A DNA stretch of 64,000 bases from an uncultured Kordiimonas sp. (GTDB taxonomy: Bacteria; Pseudomonadota; Alphaproteobacteria; Sphingomonadales; Kordiimonadaceae): NCBI GenBank assembly GCA_947503625.1, contig CANNEK010000004.1:62001-126000 (forward strand), given 5' to 3'. Both the position numbers and the translations under genes were made by a program. The notes beneath the pieces are model-generated. The model searched no databases. It was given only the letters and a program-made list of their open reading frames with translations, and was not told where the DNA came from. Shown here one piece after another: positions 44,845 to 54,831 of the stretch (positions are counted from its first letter, which is position 1; every line of letters begins with the position of its first letter).

Positions 44845-45055
44845 TGTTCTCTCCAAGATCGGCTAATATTTCGCGAGTAATGTAGGTGGCAGGTTTAAGT
44901 TGTCCAACAATTAGCCAAAAACTTCTCATGTCTAAGCGGCGGGACTCCAATCTGTTCAGAAAACCCACTATTAATATTCGTTTTTGTTGCGTCAGTTGAC
45001 AAAGTGAAGCAAGTGAGTGCTAGTTTTCGTAAATTTTAATATAGGGGACCAGCTC

Positions 45056-45457
45056 ATGAGGTTTATTTTCGCAGTTTGTTGTTTTGTCTTCACACTGGCC
45101 GCGCAAGCGCAGGACGGTCCTCCGTTCTCGAAGGCCCGCAAGGTTGGCAATATGCTCTACCTCGCAGGCGAACTTGGTATCGACCCGGTATCGAACAAGC
45201 TGGCTGAAGGGGGCATAGGCCCCGAAACGCGTCAGGCCCTGACCAATATTCGCTCAACGCTGCAGGCGAACGGCTCTGATATGGATAAGGTTGTGAAGTG
45301 CCTGGTTATGCTCGCTGATATTGATGAGTGGGGCGCGATGAATGAGGTTTATCGCACGTTTTTCAGTGCCCCATATCCGGCTCGCAGTGCTTTTGGTGCT
45401 TCCGGCCTCGCTATAGGTGCCCGCGTTGAAATCGAATGTATGGCAACCGCTGATTAG
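45056..45457 (+). CDS. RidA family protein with signal peptide
   Basis: A 133-residue RidA/YjgF-type protein, normally a cytoplasmic deaminase of reactive enamines and imines. Family residues are visible: PARSAFGASGLAIGARVEIEC includes the Arg that binds substrate carboxylate and the IEC motif, here with the Glu. Unusually, residues 1-19 (MRFIFAVCCFVFTLAAQAQ) form a clear signal peptide, so the mature protein should be periplasmic. The ATG at 45056 follows AGGGGA. The 3' end overlaps the convergent acyl-CoA dehydrogenase gene by four bases. Confidence 0.87.
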   Translation: MRFIFAVCCFVFTLAAQAQDGPPFSKARKVGNMLYLAGELGIDPVSNKLAEGGIGPETRQALTNIRSTLQANGSDMDKVVKCLVMLADIDEWGAMNEVYRTFFSAPYPARSAFGASGLAIGARVEIECMATAD

Positions 45458-46605
45458 CCTGTCGTTCGGATCACGTCTTTGGCAATGATCAGCTGCTGGA
45501 TCTGGCTGGTGCCTTCATAGATGCGGAACAGGCGGGCATCCCTGTAGAGTTGTTCCATGCCATAGTCGGCAATATAGCCGGCACCGCCCAGTATCTGTAC
45601 GCCGCGGTCAGCTACTCGGCCTAGCATCTCAGATGCGAACAGCTTTGAGCATGAAGCCTTGCGAGTAATATCAAGCCCGGCATCGCGGTCAATTGCAGCG
45701 TCCCGTACCATGCACTTCGCGGCGTAGATATCGGTTTCACTGTCGGCAATCATGGCCTGAACAAGTTGAAAGTCAGCTATGGCCTGCCCGAATTGAAAAC
45801 GCTCTTTGGCGTAGAGGACAGTGTCCCGCAGAATCCTGCCCGCAAGGCCGGTGCAAACAGCCGCAATGTGCAAGCGTCCTTTATCAAGCACCTTCATCGC
45901 AGTTTTAAATCCCAGGTTTTCCACACCGCCGATAATGTTTTCTGCCGGGACCCGGCAATTCTCAAAGACAACATCTGCGACAGGTGCACCTTGCTGCCCC
46001 ATTTTCTTTTCCGGTTTTCCGATCAAAAGTCCGGGGGTTCCTGCCTCCACAAGAAAGGCGGACACACCTCGTGCTGTTTTTGTGTTTTGGTCTGTACGGG
46101 CCATAACGGTATAGAGCCCCGCCAAAGGCGCATTGGTAATGTATCTCTTTGTGCCATTAAGAATGTAGCTATCGCCCTCTTTGGTCGCAGTGGTGGTTAA
46201 TGACCCTGCATCTGACCCTGACCCCGGTTCTGTCAAACAGAAGGAGCCAATGATTTCACCACTTGCCAATTCCGGCAGGTATTTTCCTTTTTGTGACTCC
46301 GTGCCGTCAATCACGATTGCTTGAGACCCAATGCCTACATTAGTGCCGAAAATTGACCGAAAAGCAGGCGCAGCCTGACCAATGGCCAAAGCCACTTCAA
46401 TTTCTTCGCGCATGTTCAGGCCCAATCCGCCGTAACTTTCTGGTATCGAAAGGCCAAACAAACCCAGGTCGCGCATCTCGGAAATGATTGACGCCGGTAG
46501 TATGTCGGTCTCCGCTACCTCCGCTTCCATTGGAAGAAGGCGCTCATGCACAAATCTGTCAACGGTATCAATCAGTTGTTTCAGGGTATCCGAGTCTAGC
46601 GCCAT
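45454..46605 (-). CDS. Acyl-CoA dehydrogenase
   Basis: A 383-residue classical homotetrameric-type acyl-CoA dehydrogenase. FAD and substrate motifs are LTEPGSGSDAGSLTTTA, the arginine-rich ITNAPLAGLY region, and the C-terminal RDARLFRIYEGTSQIQQL with the catalytic Glu in YEGTS. It lies divergent from thiolase, in the beta-oxidation island. Chain-length preference cannot be read reliably. Confidence 0.92.
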   Translation of the reverse strand: MALDSDTLKQLIDTVDRFVHERLLPMEAEVAETDILPASIISEMRDLGLFGLSIPESYGGLGLNMREEIEVALAIGQAAPAFRSIFGTNVGIGSQAIVIDGTESQKGKYLPELASGEIIGSFCLTEPGSGSDAGSLTTTATKEGDSYILNGTKRYITNAPLAGLYTVMARTDQNTKTARGVSAFLVEAGTPGLLIGKPEKKMGQQGAPVADVVFENCRVPAENIIGGVENLGFKTAMKVLDKGRLHIAAVCTGLAGRILRDTVLYAKERFQFGQAIADFQLVQAMIADSETDIYAAKCMVRDAAIDRDAGLDITRKASCSKLFASEMLGRVADRGVQILGGAGYIADYGMEQLYRDARLFRIYEGTSQIQQLIIAKDVIRTTG

Positions 46606-46735
46606 GTGGCTCTCCTGTTCATTATGTCATGATAGTAGGGCAGGGCGTGGACTGCTCAAGACTATTTATCCATGGTGCTGGATTTCAATGTAAATTGCCC
46701 TAGGTTTTTTGATGCAGGTCTTGGAAGGCAACTAT

Positions 46736-47941
46736 ATGGCGGATGCATTCATTTGCGATGGAATTAGAACCCCAATCGGGCGATACGGCGGCGCTTTGTC
46801 TATGGTGCGTGCAGATGATCTGGCGGCTTTGCCAATAGCTAGCCTTCTGGAACGCAGTCGCTCTTTAAGTGCCTCAGATATCGACGATGTGTTCCTGGGT
46901 TGTGCAAACCAGTCTGGAGAAGACAACCGCAACGTTGCTCGTATGGCAGCACTACTGGCCGGATTGGCAGCCGACGTGCCGGGTGTGACAGTTAACCGGC
47001 TATGTGCTTCAGGGCTTGAGGCTGTCGCCCAGGCCGCGCGTTCGATCATGGCCGGTGACAATGAGCTTTGCATCGCTGGTGGTGTCGAAAGTATGTCGCG
47101 TGCTCCGTTCGTGATGCCCAAGGCAGGCAGTGCCTTCTCTCGTAATGCAGAGATTTACGATACCACCATTGGCTGGCGTTTCATTAACCCTAAACTTGAT
47201 ACGACGTACGGCACTGATTCCATGCCCGAAACAGCCGAGAATGTAGCTGATGACTTCGGTATCAGCCGGGCGGATCAGGATGCATTTGCTTTTCGGTCAC
47301 AACAGCGTGCGGCCCGTGCACAGAGAGATGGGCGGTTTGATCAAGAGATTGTGCCTGTTTCTATCCCGCAGCGGCGGTCAGATGATTTGGTTGTAGATGT
47401 TGATGAACATCCACGACCGGAAACCACATTAGAAGGACTTGCGAAACTCAGAACGCCCTTCCGAAAGGATGGAACCGTAACAGCGGGCAACGCATCGGGC
47501 ACTAACGATGGTGCTGCGGCATTGGTCGTTGCTTCGGATGACGCCATCCGAAAACACGGACTTGAACCCATGGCCCGGGTTGTTGGCACCGCTGCAGCGG
47601 GTGTGCCTCCAAGAACCATGGGTGTTGGTCCCGTGCCGGCAGTGAAAAAACTGCTGACCAAACATGGCCTGTCCATTGGTGACATTGATGTTGTTGAACT
47701 TAATGAAGCTTTCGCTGCACAGTCACTTGCCTGCCTTAGAGGACTTGGCCTGCCGGATGACGCCGACTTCGTCAACCCGAACGGCGGGGCGATTGCCCTT
47801 GGGCACCCGCTCGGCATGTCGGGTGCGCGCCTCGCCCTGACATTGAGCCATGAACTACAGGCACGCGGCGTGCGTTATGGAATAGCCACTTTATGTGTGG
47901 GCGTCGGGCAGGGGCTCGCCGTTTTGCTTGAAAGAGTGTGA
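46736..47941 (+). CDS. Acetyl-CoA C-acyltransferase (beta-ketothiolase)
   Basis: A 401-residue thiolase that cleaves 3-ketoacyl-CoA to acetyl-CoA and a shortened acyl-CoA. The nucleophile is in [10 protein letters not shown], His in [17 protein letters not shown] and the second Cys in [10 protein letters not shown]. The start of the protein ([19 protein letters not shown]) is like PcaF/PaaJ beta-ketoadipyl thiolases, but the context is fatty acid oxidation. ATG at 46736 follows GGAAGG. It is 55 bp before the bifunctional enzyme, so the two form the classic FadA-FadB pair in reversed order. Confidence 0.92.
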   Translation: MADAFICDGIRTPIGRYGGALSMVRADDLAALPIASLLERSRSLSASDIDDVFLGCANQSGEDNRNVARMAALLAGLAADVPGVTVNRLCASGLEAVAQAARSIMAGDNELCIAGGVESMSRAPFVMPKAGSAFSRNAEIYDTTIGWRFINPKLDTTYGTDSMPETAENVADDFGISRADQDAFAFRSQQRAARAQRDGRFDQEIVPVSIPQRRSDDLVVDVDEHPRPETTLEGLAKLRTPFRKDGTVTAGNASGTNDGAAALVVASDDAIRKHGLEPMARVVGTAAAGVPPRTMGVGPVPAVKKLLTKHGLSIGDIDVVELNEAFAAQSLACLRGLGLPDDADFVNPNGGAIALGHPLGMSGARLALTLSHELQARGVRYGIATLCVGVGQGLAVLLERV

Positions 47942-47996
47942 AGAAAGATAAGATTTAGACAAACAAACTGAGTTTTAAGGATGAAAAGGACTGAGA

Positions 47997-50096
47997 ATGG
48001 CCACCGTATCTATCGAAAATAGAGGCAATATTGCACTAGTACTGGTCGACAACCCGCCAGTGAACGCCCTGTCGCATTCGGTGAGGGAAGGCCTGTCAAA
48101 TGCGATGAAAGCCTGTTCCAATGATGACACCATCGATGCGGTTGTGATTGCCTGTCAGGGCAGGACATTCATTGCCGGTGCCGACATCAAGGAATTTGCC
48201 ACAGGGCCCAAGGCACCGCATCTTCCCGAGGTGGTTCAGGAAATTGAGGACATGCAAAAACCTGTGGTCGCTGCCATACATGGCACTGCGTTGGGTGGCG
48301 GGCTTGAAGTGGCGCTGTCGTGTCACTACCGGGTGGCGCTCGAAAGCGCAAAAATTGGCCTTCCGGAAGTCAAGCTTGGCATTCTTCCCGGCGCGGGCGG
48401 TACTCAACGTTTTCCGCGCATCGCAGGTGTTGAGAACGCGCTGGATGCAATTCTGAGTGGACGACATGTCAAAGCCAAACAGGCGTTGGGCTGGGGAGCG
48501 CTGGACGAACTAGTTGCTGATGACCTGGTAGAAGCTGCAATTGCCTTCGCAAAAGGCGCGATTTCCAAGGGACCGAGGCGGACCGGTGCCATGGAAATTG
48601 ACAGTTCAAAATATGATCAGGCTTTCTTTGATGCGTTTCGCAAGTCAATCGCCCGGCGCACCAGAGGATATTTTGCCCCCGAAAAATGCATTCAGTGTAT
48701 TGAAGCGGCGGTTCGCCTGCCTCTGAAAGAAGGTTTGGCCTTCGAGCGAGCGGCTATCGGTGAGTGTTTCGTACACCCGCAATCGCGCGCGTTGCAGCAC
48801 ATGTTCTTTGCAGAGCGCCAGGTTTCGCGTATTCCGGGCATTGGCAAGGAAACGCCGCGCCGCGAGATTAAGAAGGTGGGCATCATTGGCGCCGGGACGA
48901 TGGGCGGTGGAATTGCGATGAATTTTGCCAATGTCGGTATCCCGGTTACGCTGCTTGAAATCGAGCAGGCGGCGCTTGACAAGGGTTTGGCTGTCGTTCG
49001 TAAAAACTATGAGCGTAGCGCTGCAAAAGGAAAGCTCTCCGGTGACGATGTTGAGAAGCGTATGGGGCTGTTTAACGGCACTGTTAGTTATGATGATCTG
49101 TCAGATTGTGACTTGATTATCGAAGCTGTTTTTGAGACGATGGACATTAAGAAGAAGGTTTTCACCTCTCTTGATGCTGTTGCCAAAGACGGCGCCATTC
49201 TGGCGTCCAATACATCGTATCTGAATATCGATGAAATCGCGGCTGTGACCAAGCGCCCCACTGATGTGCTTGGTTTACACTTCTTTTCACCTGCCAATGT
49301 AATGCGTTTGCTCGAGATCGTAAGGGCTGATGCAACAGCACCGGACGTTCTGGCGACCTGTGTGGATATGGCCAAAGCTATCGGGAAAGTTGGCGTTGTT
49401 GCAGGCGTTTGCCCGGGCTTCATCGGCAACAGGATGCTGTCGCCGTATGGCCGTGAAGCCTCACTTTGTGTCATTGAGGGCGCTAAGCCAGAGGAAGTAG
49501 ACGCCGCAATGTATGGTTTTGGTATGGCGATGGGGCCATTAACCGTGTCTGATATGGCGGGCCTTGATATCGGATATCTGAACCGCAAGGGCATGGACCG
49601 GGCAAGCTACGAAACCAAAGCTACCGACTGGTACGACAGGCTTGTCGAGTCTGGCAGGAAAGGCCTGAAAGTGGGTGCAGGTGTTTACGACTATGACGAA
49701 GGCAGTCGAACACCAAAGCCATCCGCTGAGGTTATGGCCATTATTGAAGAGGAAAGCGCCAGGCTGGGCGTTGAACGCAAGCCCAAAACGGCAGACGAGA
49801 TTATTGAACGCTGCATGCTGGCTTTGATTAACGAAGGGGCCAAAATTCTGGGTGAAGGCATGGCCTACCGCGCCAGTGACATCGATGTTGTTTATGTGAA
49901 TGGTTATGGTTTCCCTCCCTACAGAGGCGGCCCCATGCATTATGCAGACAGTCTTGGGCTCAAAAACGTCTATGAAAAAATTTGCAGCTTTGCGGACGAA
50001 TTCGGCCCGCGCTGGTGGGAACCTGCGCCGCTGCTGAAAGAACTTGCAGAGGCGGGTCAGTCTTTTGCTGACTATGACAAAAAACAAGTTGGTTAA
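47997..50096 (+). CDS. Bifunctional enoyl-CoA hydratase / 3-hydroxyacyl-CoA dehydrogenase
   Basis: A 699-residue FadB/FadJ-like enzyme. The hydratase domain (1-190) has the oxyanion and catalytic regions AGADIKEFA, HGTALGGGLEVALSCHYR and EVKLGILPGAGGTQR. The dehydrogenase domain begins near 290 with VGIIGAGTMGGGIAMNFA, followed by HFFSPANVMRLLEIV and a C-terminal repeat FPPYRGGPMHYAD. The two domains catalyse successive steps of beta-oxidation. It is slightly shorter than E. coli FadB. Likely cotranscribed with thiolase and the SDR downstream. Confidence 0.93.
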   Translation: MATVSIENRGNIALVLVDNPPVNALSHSVREGLSNAMKACSNDDTIDAVVIACQGRTFIAGADIKEFATGPKAPHLPEVVQEIEDMQKPVVAAIHGTALGGGLEVALSCHYRVALESAKIGLPEVKLGILPGAGGTQRFPRIAGVENALDAILSGRHVKAKQALGWGALDELVADDLVEAAIAFAKGAISKGPRRTGAMEIDSSKYDQAFFDAFRKSIARRTRGYFAPEKCIQCIEAAVRLPLKEGLAFERAAIGECFVHPQSRALQHMFFAERQVSRIPGIGKETPRREIKKVGIIGAGTMGGGIAMNFANVGIPVTLLEIEQAALDKGLAVVRKNYERSAAKGKLSGDDVEKRMGLFNGTVSYDDLSDCDLIIEAVFETMDIKKKVFTSLDAVAKDGAILASNTSYLNIDEIAAVTKRPTDVLGLHFFSPANVMRLLEIVRADATAPDVLATCVDMAKAIGKVGVVAGVCPGFIGNRMLSPYGREASLCVIEGAKPEEVDAAMYGFGMAMGPLTVSDMAGLDIGYLNRKGMDRASYETKATDWYDRLVESGRKGLKVGAGVYDYDEGSRTPKPSAEVMAIIEEESARLGVERKPKTADEIIERCMLALINEGAKILGEGMAYRASDIDVVYVNGYGFPPYRGGPMHYADSLGLKNVYEKICSFADEFGPRWWEPAPLLKELAEAGQSFADYDKKQVG

Positions 50097-50126
50097 GCCA
50101 ACATATCAATCCATCAGGAGTATCGG

Positions 50127-50909
50127 ATGTCTGATTATTTAACGGAAACCTTTGGTCTCAAAGGCAAAGTTGCGCTTGTTGTGGGTGCATCTTCGGGCAT
50201 CGGTGCCCAGTTTGCCCGCGCGCTCGCACTTGCCGGCGCGGATGTTGTTCTGGGTGCGCGCCGTGCTGCCAAGATTGAGGCCCTCGCAAAGGACATTGCA
50301 GACGAGACCGGCGCGCGCACGCTTGCGGTCTCTATGGATGTGACAGATGCTGACAGTGTGGTGAAAGCGTTTGACGCTGTCGAAGAAGCGTTTGGTACCT
50401 GCACGGTTGTTTGCAACAATGCGGGCCTTGCTATTCCAAACTGGGCACTTGAAGACACCGAAGAGGACTGGGACACGACAATGAACACAAACCTGAAGGG
50501 TATGTGGCGTGTTGCTCGTGAAGCTGCCAAGCGGATGTTGGAGGCTGGTTCCGGTGGGTCCATTATCAACACGGCTTCCATTCTTGGTCTTGGTGTTGGC
50601 CCGATGCAGTCAACATATGCGATCAGTAAAGCGGGTGTTGTTCAAATGACGCGCGCGCTCGCGCTCGAGTGGCAGCGGTTTGGTATCAGGGTCAACGCAA
50701 TTTGCCCCGGCTATTTCAAGACCGAGATCAACGATGACTTTCTGGAGACTGAATACGGCCAGAAGATGGTTCAGAATACACCGGCTCGCCGGGTTGGAAA
50801 ACTGGCTGAGCTGGAACCCGCCATGCTGATGTTAGCCAGCGATGCTTCCAGTTTCACGACTGGCGTTGCGTTACCGGTGGACGGCGCTCACACAGTTCGC
50901 CTTGCTTAG
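50127..50909 (+). CDS. Short-chain dehydrogenase in beta-oxidation island
   Basis: A 260-residue SDR: ALVVGASSGIGAQFARALAL, VCNNAGLAIPNW, catalytic Ser in INTASILGLG and STYAISKAG, late NAICPGYFKTEIND. Resembles 3-oxoacyl-reductase or 3-hydroxyacyl dehydrogenase SDRs. It is 30 bp after the bifunctional enzyme, so probably in the same operon; a role in hydroxyacyl or hydroxysteroid oxidation is inferred. Ends at a strong terminator. Confidence 0.88.
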   Translation: MSDYLTETFGLKGKVALVVGASSGIGAQFARALALAGADVVLGARRAAKIEALAKDIADETGARTLAVSMDVTDADSVVKAFDAVEEAFGTCTVVCNNAGLAIPNWALEDTEEDWDTTMNTNLKGMWRVAREAAKRMLEAGSGGSIINTASILGLGVGPMQSTYAISKAGVVQMTRALALEWQRFGIRVNAICPGYFKTEINDDFLETEYGQKMVQNTPARRVGKLAELEPAMLMLASDASSFTTGVALPVDGAHTVRLA

Positions 50910-50927
50910 TATATAACCGTAGATAAC

Positions 50928-50960
50928 AAAAATGCCCTGCAAGACGCGGGGCATTTTTGT
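50928..50960 (+). terminator. Intrinsic terminator after SDR gene
   Basis: AAAAATGCCC / GGGCATTTTT stem extended inwards by three more pairs (one wobble), loop AAGAC, T run after it. The stem's A run on the left makes it symmetrical. Confidence 0.92.
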
Positions 50961-51083
50961 TTGTGCGCTGGACGCTTGATGTGAAACAAAAATCAACCTA
51001 AAAGAGTATAAAGCACGCATTGCATGATTTTGACATAATTAAGTGTATAATCACCATATCATTTAACCTTGGGGGTCATGATC

Positions 51084-52319
51084 ATGAAAACACTATTGGC
51101 ACTATCAACAATATTGATTGGAAATGCGGCACAGGCTGCTCCGCCATCGGGCGGTGACTGGACGCAGATATGGAATGATGAGTTCAGCGGTTCGTCATTG
51201 AGTAGCACAAGGTGGGTAAACAATTTTCCTACAGATCACACAAGAGGCTCTGTTAGCTGGAACCATGACATGGATTTTGTTGAAGTGTCGGGCGGAAAGC
51301 TGGTAACCTTCTTCGAGAAAGAAGCCAACAATGATTTCGGGGCGGGCTACGCCACGACTCACCAAAAGTTTGGCACTACATACGGCTATTTTGAAGCGCA
51401 TATTTACCCCACTACCATATCCCATGGTCAGTCGGCTTTCTGGATGCAACCTTTTGCGGGTAATGGCCGATTGTCGCCTAATAATTCTGTCAATAACAGC
51501 GCGAATGATGCAGCAGAAATTGATATCTTCGAATCCAAAGCGAAAACCAACCAGTATAGCGCTGGTATAATATGCGATAATTACAACTCGCAGCCAAATG
51601 TGTGCTCGGACACCCGGGATGATTCGATTTCTGCGACCGGATTTAGAAACGGTTACAATACCTATGCGCTGAACTGGACACCGGAAAAAATGGAGTTTCT
51701 GTACAATGGTGTTGTCAAGCATACGGTGACAACAGCGAGCAGGATAGTTCATGTCCCTGAACGCTTGATCTTATCGGTGGGAGTAATCGATCAAAACATT
51801 AACGGCGAATTGAGCACCGGAGGAACTGACAAGACCGGAAAAGTTGACTGGATACGGGTCCACAAGAACAACGAAATGGATTGGGGGGATGGTTATTTCA
51901 AGATAATCAACCGGGACACCGGAGATGCGTTGACAGCACAGTCGTCGGGATTTGCAATTCCTGCTGCTTTTCAGAATGGCGATAATGCGCAGCTTTGGCA
52001 AATCGAAAAAAATGGAACATGCGGTGAAGATTTGTACGGACTAAAGTCAAAAGCACATGGAAATTATGTCAAAGCGGGTGACCAAACTGTTCCAGGGAAT
52101 CCACAAGCCCTAAATCCAGAGGTGAAAATGGCAGGGAATGCTGTCTGTGAGTGGAGCATCGAATTTGAGTCCAATCAGGATGGAAAAGATTATTATGACG
52201 TATCGACTGATGACAGTGGTTATCGTTATTATTTGAGCGACTCGCACCCGCAAAATACGTATGTGACACAGCTCCCAATTAGCGGATCAACTTGGCAAAT
52301 CGTTTGGGTGGAAGACTGA
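51084..52319 (+). CDS. Exported glycoside hydrolase family 16 enzyme with C-terminal trefoil-like domain
   Basis: A 411-residue secreted endo-glycanase. Signal peptide residues 1-18 (ends in NAAQA). The GH16 jelly roll occupies about 25-260, with catalytic ExDxxE as E145-D147-E150 (AAEIDIFE) and later W-rich substrate strands (TYALNWTPEKMEFLYNG). After residue about 270 a second domain (DGYFKIINRDTGDALTAQS, AQLWQIEKNGTCGEDL) has the repeats of a ricin-type beta-trefoil, probably a carbohydrate-binding module. Substrate may be laminarin-type beta-glucan or an algal galactan; not resolvable by eye. Start ATG 51084 is favoured by spacing from GGGGGT. A TonB receptor is convergent next door. Confidence 0.87.
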   Translation: MKTLLALSTILIGNAAQAAPPSGGDWTQIWNDEFSGSSLSSTRWVNNFPTDHTRGSVSWNHDMDFVEVSGGKLVTFFEKEANNDFGAGYATTHQKFGTTYGYFEAHIYPTTISHGQSAFWMQPFAGNGRLSPNNSVNNSANDAAEIDIFESKAKTNQYSAGIICDNYNSQPNVCSDTRDDSISATGFRNGYNTYALNWTPEKMEFLYNGVVKHTVTTASRIVHVPERLILSVGVIDQNINGELSTGGTDKTGKVDWIRVHKNNEMDWGDGYFKIINRDTGDALTAQSSGFAIPAAFQNGDNAQLWQIEKNGTCGEDLYGLKSKAHGNYVKAGDQTVPGNPQALNPEVKMAGNAVCEWSIEFESNQDGKDYYDVSTDDSGYRYYLSDSHPQNTYVTQLPISGSTWQIVWVED

Positions 52320-52340
52320 TCTGTTTCGTTGAAGAAACTA

Positions 52341-52373
52341 AAAAGCGGGGAAATTTATCCCCGCTTTTCTTAC
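52341..52373. terminator. Bidirectional terminator between GH16 and TonB receptor genes
   Basis: Perfect 10-bp stem AAAAGCGGGG / CCCCGCTTTT with 8-nt loop; T-rich on both exits. Confidence 0.88.
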
Positions 52374-52390
52374 TTTTTAGTTTTAGTTGA

Positions 52391-54589
52391 CTAGAAGCCG
52401 ACGCGGAATGCAGCACCCATAACCCGTGGCTCGTTAAAGAAGGCTGTCAGGTTATTGAAGTCGATCCCGCCTTTGATGTTGGCTTCGTTGGTTATGTTTC
52501 TGCCAAAGAGTGCAAGTTCGTACTTGCCGTCCTGCCAGCGATACCCAATTCTCAGACCACCTTCAAAATCACCGTTCGAGGTGAATTCGACAGACTCGTA
52601 GATGAAGAAGTTGGTGCGGCCCTGGAACGCCCAGTCCGTGAACATGAACAGTTCACCGTCGTTGCCAACAGGTTTGGTGTATTCAGCGGTGAGATTCAAG
52701 GTCCACTCAGGCGCTTGCGGCAGAGGGTTGCCGTCCACGAGTGCGAAACCTTGCGCGTTGAATGGATCAAGGACGGTGCAAATGCGACCAAAATCACAAG
52801 GGTTTACACCCAAGTCTTCGTCTTTGATTTCTGTGTTGTTGTAGGCAAAGCCCATGGTCAACATCAGTTCTTCGGTCGCCAGATATTCGATTTCGGTCTC
52901 GAAACCGTAGCCAACTGCATTTTCGGCATTGATTAACGAAATAAAGTTACCGCCGCCGCCAACAGCGGAGATTTGCAAGTCGTCTACGTCCCAATAGAAC
53001 ACAGAACCGTTCCAGCGCAGGCGGTTGTCAACCAGATTTGCCTTAAAGCCAGCTTCGTAAGAAATGATGGTTTCTTCACTTGCTACTGATGGATTACCGC
53101 CAAATGCGATGTCCCGCCCTTGAATGGTGGGGGCCCGGAAGCCACTGGCGACACGGGCATATACGGAGATATCATCCGTAGCATTGTGATTAACCGCAAT
53201 ATCCCAACTCAGTCTGTCTGCTTCCACGTCACGTGTGAAGCGCACGGCACCGCCACCAAAGCCGGGGAATTTGGAACGCATTTCACGTTGATCGTCAGTG
53301 TAGCGAGCGCCGACCGTTATCGTCGTTTCTTCGCTCAGGTCGAAGGCGACCTGACCAAATAGAGCCCATGCTTCATTTTCATGTGTGGCGAATGTCGGGT
53401 CGACAAAACCGGGATCGGTGCCGATTACATTGACGCTGTTGAAGTAGAAGAAGCCACCTTGCCAGAAGATTTCATCCGTTGCCTGTTGTGAAAGCCGCAG
53501 TTCCTGTGTGAACTGTTCAGCGTTATCTGTGATGCCTGCGGTTGTGGATGGGAAGGGGATAAAGCCCGGTCCGGTTGGATTGCCGCCGTCAATATCGCCA
53601 AGGCTGACACCATCGGCATCCAGATAGGCAGTAATCGATGTGAGGGTAATTTCATTGCCGAATCTGTAGTTCATGCGCAAGGACGCACCCCAGTTTTCAT
53701 ATTCCTGCGGGTTGTTATGATCATCGCTAAAGAACACCGTGTCACGAATAAAATTGTTATTCAGTTCGTTGCTGCCGCGGTCCAGTACGTTGGCGCGAAA
53801 CAGAGCGGAAGTACCTTCAATATCGCGATACTGGAACATTGCCAGTGCATCGAAATTGTCTGTTTCATAAAGAACCTGCGCACGTGCAGCTTTTTCATTG
53901 TAGCCGCCCAGCGCATCTTCAGTGCCGAGGAAATCATTGTCGATATAGTCATTCCGGTCCTGCAACATGGCCGACAGTCGGAAAGAGACGGTGTCACTGA
54001 CACCTTGGCCAAATGCGCCTTCAAGGTTTTTCTGGCCGAAAGATCCATAGCTGGCAGTGAAGTAGCCGTTTGGTTCCTGAGTTGGCTTGCGGCTTTCGAA
54101 CTTGATGATACCGGCGGGTGTGTTGCGACCGAACAGTGTGCCTTGCGGGCCGCGCAGAACCTCGACACGCTCCAGATCAAATAGTGGGAAGCTTTTGTGC
54201 ACCACATTTTCCATCACGACGTCGTCCATAATGATGGAGACCGGCTGAGAAGCGATCAGGTCAAAATCCGTGTTACCAAGGCCACGCAGATAAAAACGCG
54301 GCGCAACACGGCCATTCGATGATTCTGCGTTCAGGCCCGGAATACGAGCCGACAAAAGGCGGATATCTGTGCCGCCAGCGGCAAATTCATTGATCCGGTC
54401 TCCTTGCAGCGTTGAAACTGAAATGGGCACGTCCTGCAAGCTTTGCTCACGGCGTTGTGCGGTAACGATGATTTCCTCAAGTGCGAAATCACTATCATCT
54501 GAATTCTGTGCCGATACGCCGCCGCTGATCGCCAGCATTGAGCAACTGGCAGCAAGCTTGACGCTTTGGGCCAACAAGTTTTTGGTCAT
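52391..54589 (-). CDS. TonB-dependent receptor
   Basis: A 732-residue outer-membrane receptor. Signal peptide residues 1-27 (ends GGVSA). TonB box-like ALEEIIVTAQRREQSLQDVP then plug (LRGLGNTDFDLIASQPVSI, VLRGPQGTLFGRNTPAGII) and a barrel ending in aromatic MGAAFRVGF. No STN domain, so no signalling role. It belongs to the broad group of alphaproteobacterial receptors with unknown ligands; with the GH16 enzyme adjacent, oligosaccharide uptake is plausible but only by proximity. Confidence 0.92.
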   Translation of the reverse strand: MTKNLLAQSVKLAASCSMLAISGGVSAQNSDDSDFALEEIIVTAQRREQSLQDVPISVSTLQGDRINEFAAGGTDIRLLSARIPGLNAESSNGRVAPRFYLRGLGNTDFDLIASQPVSIIMDDVVMENVVHKSFPLFDLERVEVLRGPQGTLFGRNTPAGIIKFESRKPTQEPNGYFTASYGSFGQKNLEGAFGQGVSDTVSFRLSAMLQDRNDYIDNDFLGTEDALGGYNEKAARAQVLYETDNFDALAMFQYRDIEGTSALFRANVLDRGSNELNNNFIRDTVFFSDDHNNPQEYENWGASLRMNYRFGNEITLTSITAYLDADGVSLGDIDGGNPTGPGFIPFPSTTAGITDNAEQFTQELRLSQQATDEIFWQGGFFYFNSVNVIGTDPGFVDPTFATHENEAWALFGQVAFDLSEETTITVGARYTDDQREMRSKFPGFGGGAVRFTRDVEADRLSWDIAVNHNATDDISVYARVASGFRAPTIQGRDIAFGGNPSVASEETIISYEAGFKANLVDNRLRWNGSVFYWDVDDLQISAVGGGGNFISLINAENAVGYGFETEIEYLATEELMLTMGFAYNNTEIKDEDLGVNPCDFGRICTVLDPFNAQGFALVDGNPLPQAPEWTLNLTAEYTKPVGNDGELFMFTDWAFQGRTNFFIYESVEFTSNGDFEGGLRIGYRWQDGKYELALFGRNITNEANIKGGIDFNNLTAFFNEPRVMGAAFRVGF

Positions 54590-54831
54590 GGTATTTCCTC
54601 GTGATGGGGTCGTATTTAGAAAATGGTCTCTTTAAGTGCCCTCTCGGGCTGAAACTCATAAAATACTGTTGTTATCAGCAGTTTTTACCGCGCTCGCGCA
54701 CGTAAAAGCGACTGGAAACGGAATATTTGGTGTCAAATTTTGACAACAACGCTGCATACTGTTGCAGTTGGGCAACCAGATGCCTTATGGGTTAGCACAA
54801 TTGGAAAAGACTTCACCCGAGCGGAAGCCCT

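Noticed and set aside
49539-50087. 182-codon minus-strand frame opposite the FadB-like gene
   Set aside because: Antisense shadow; no domain, no ribosome site, and the plus strand is unambiguously coding.
53717-54184. 155-codon plus-strand frame opposite the second TonB receptor
   Set aside because: Hydrophobic composition arises as the complement of receptor barrel sequence; no start signal.
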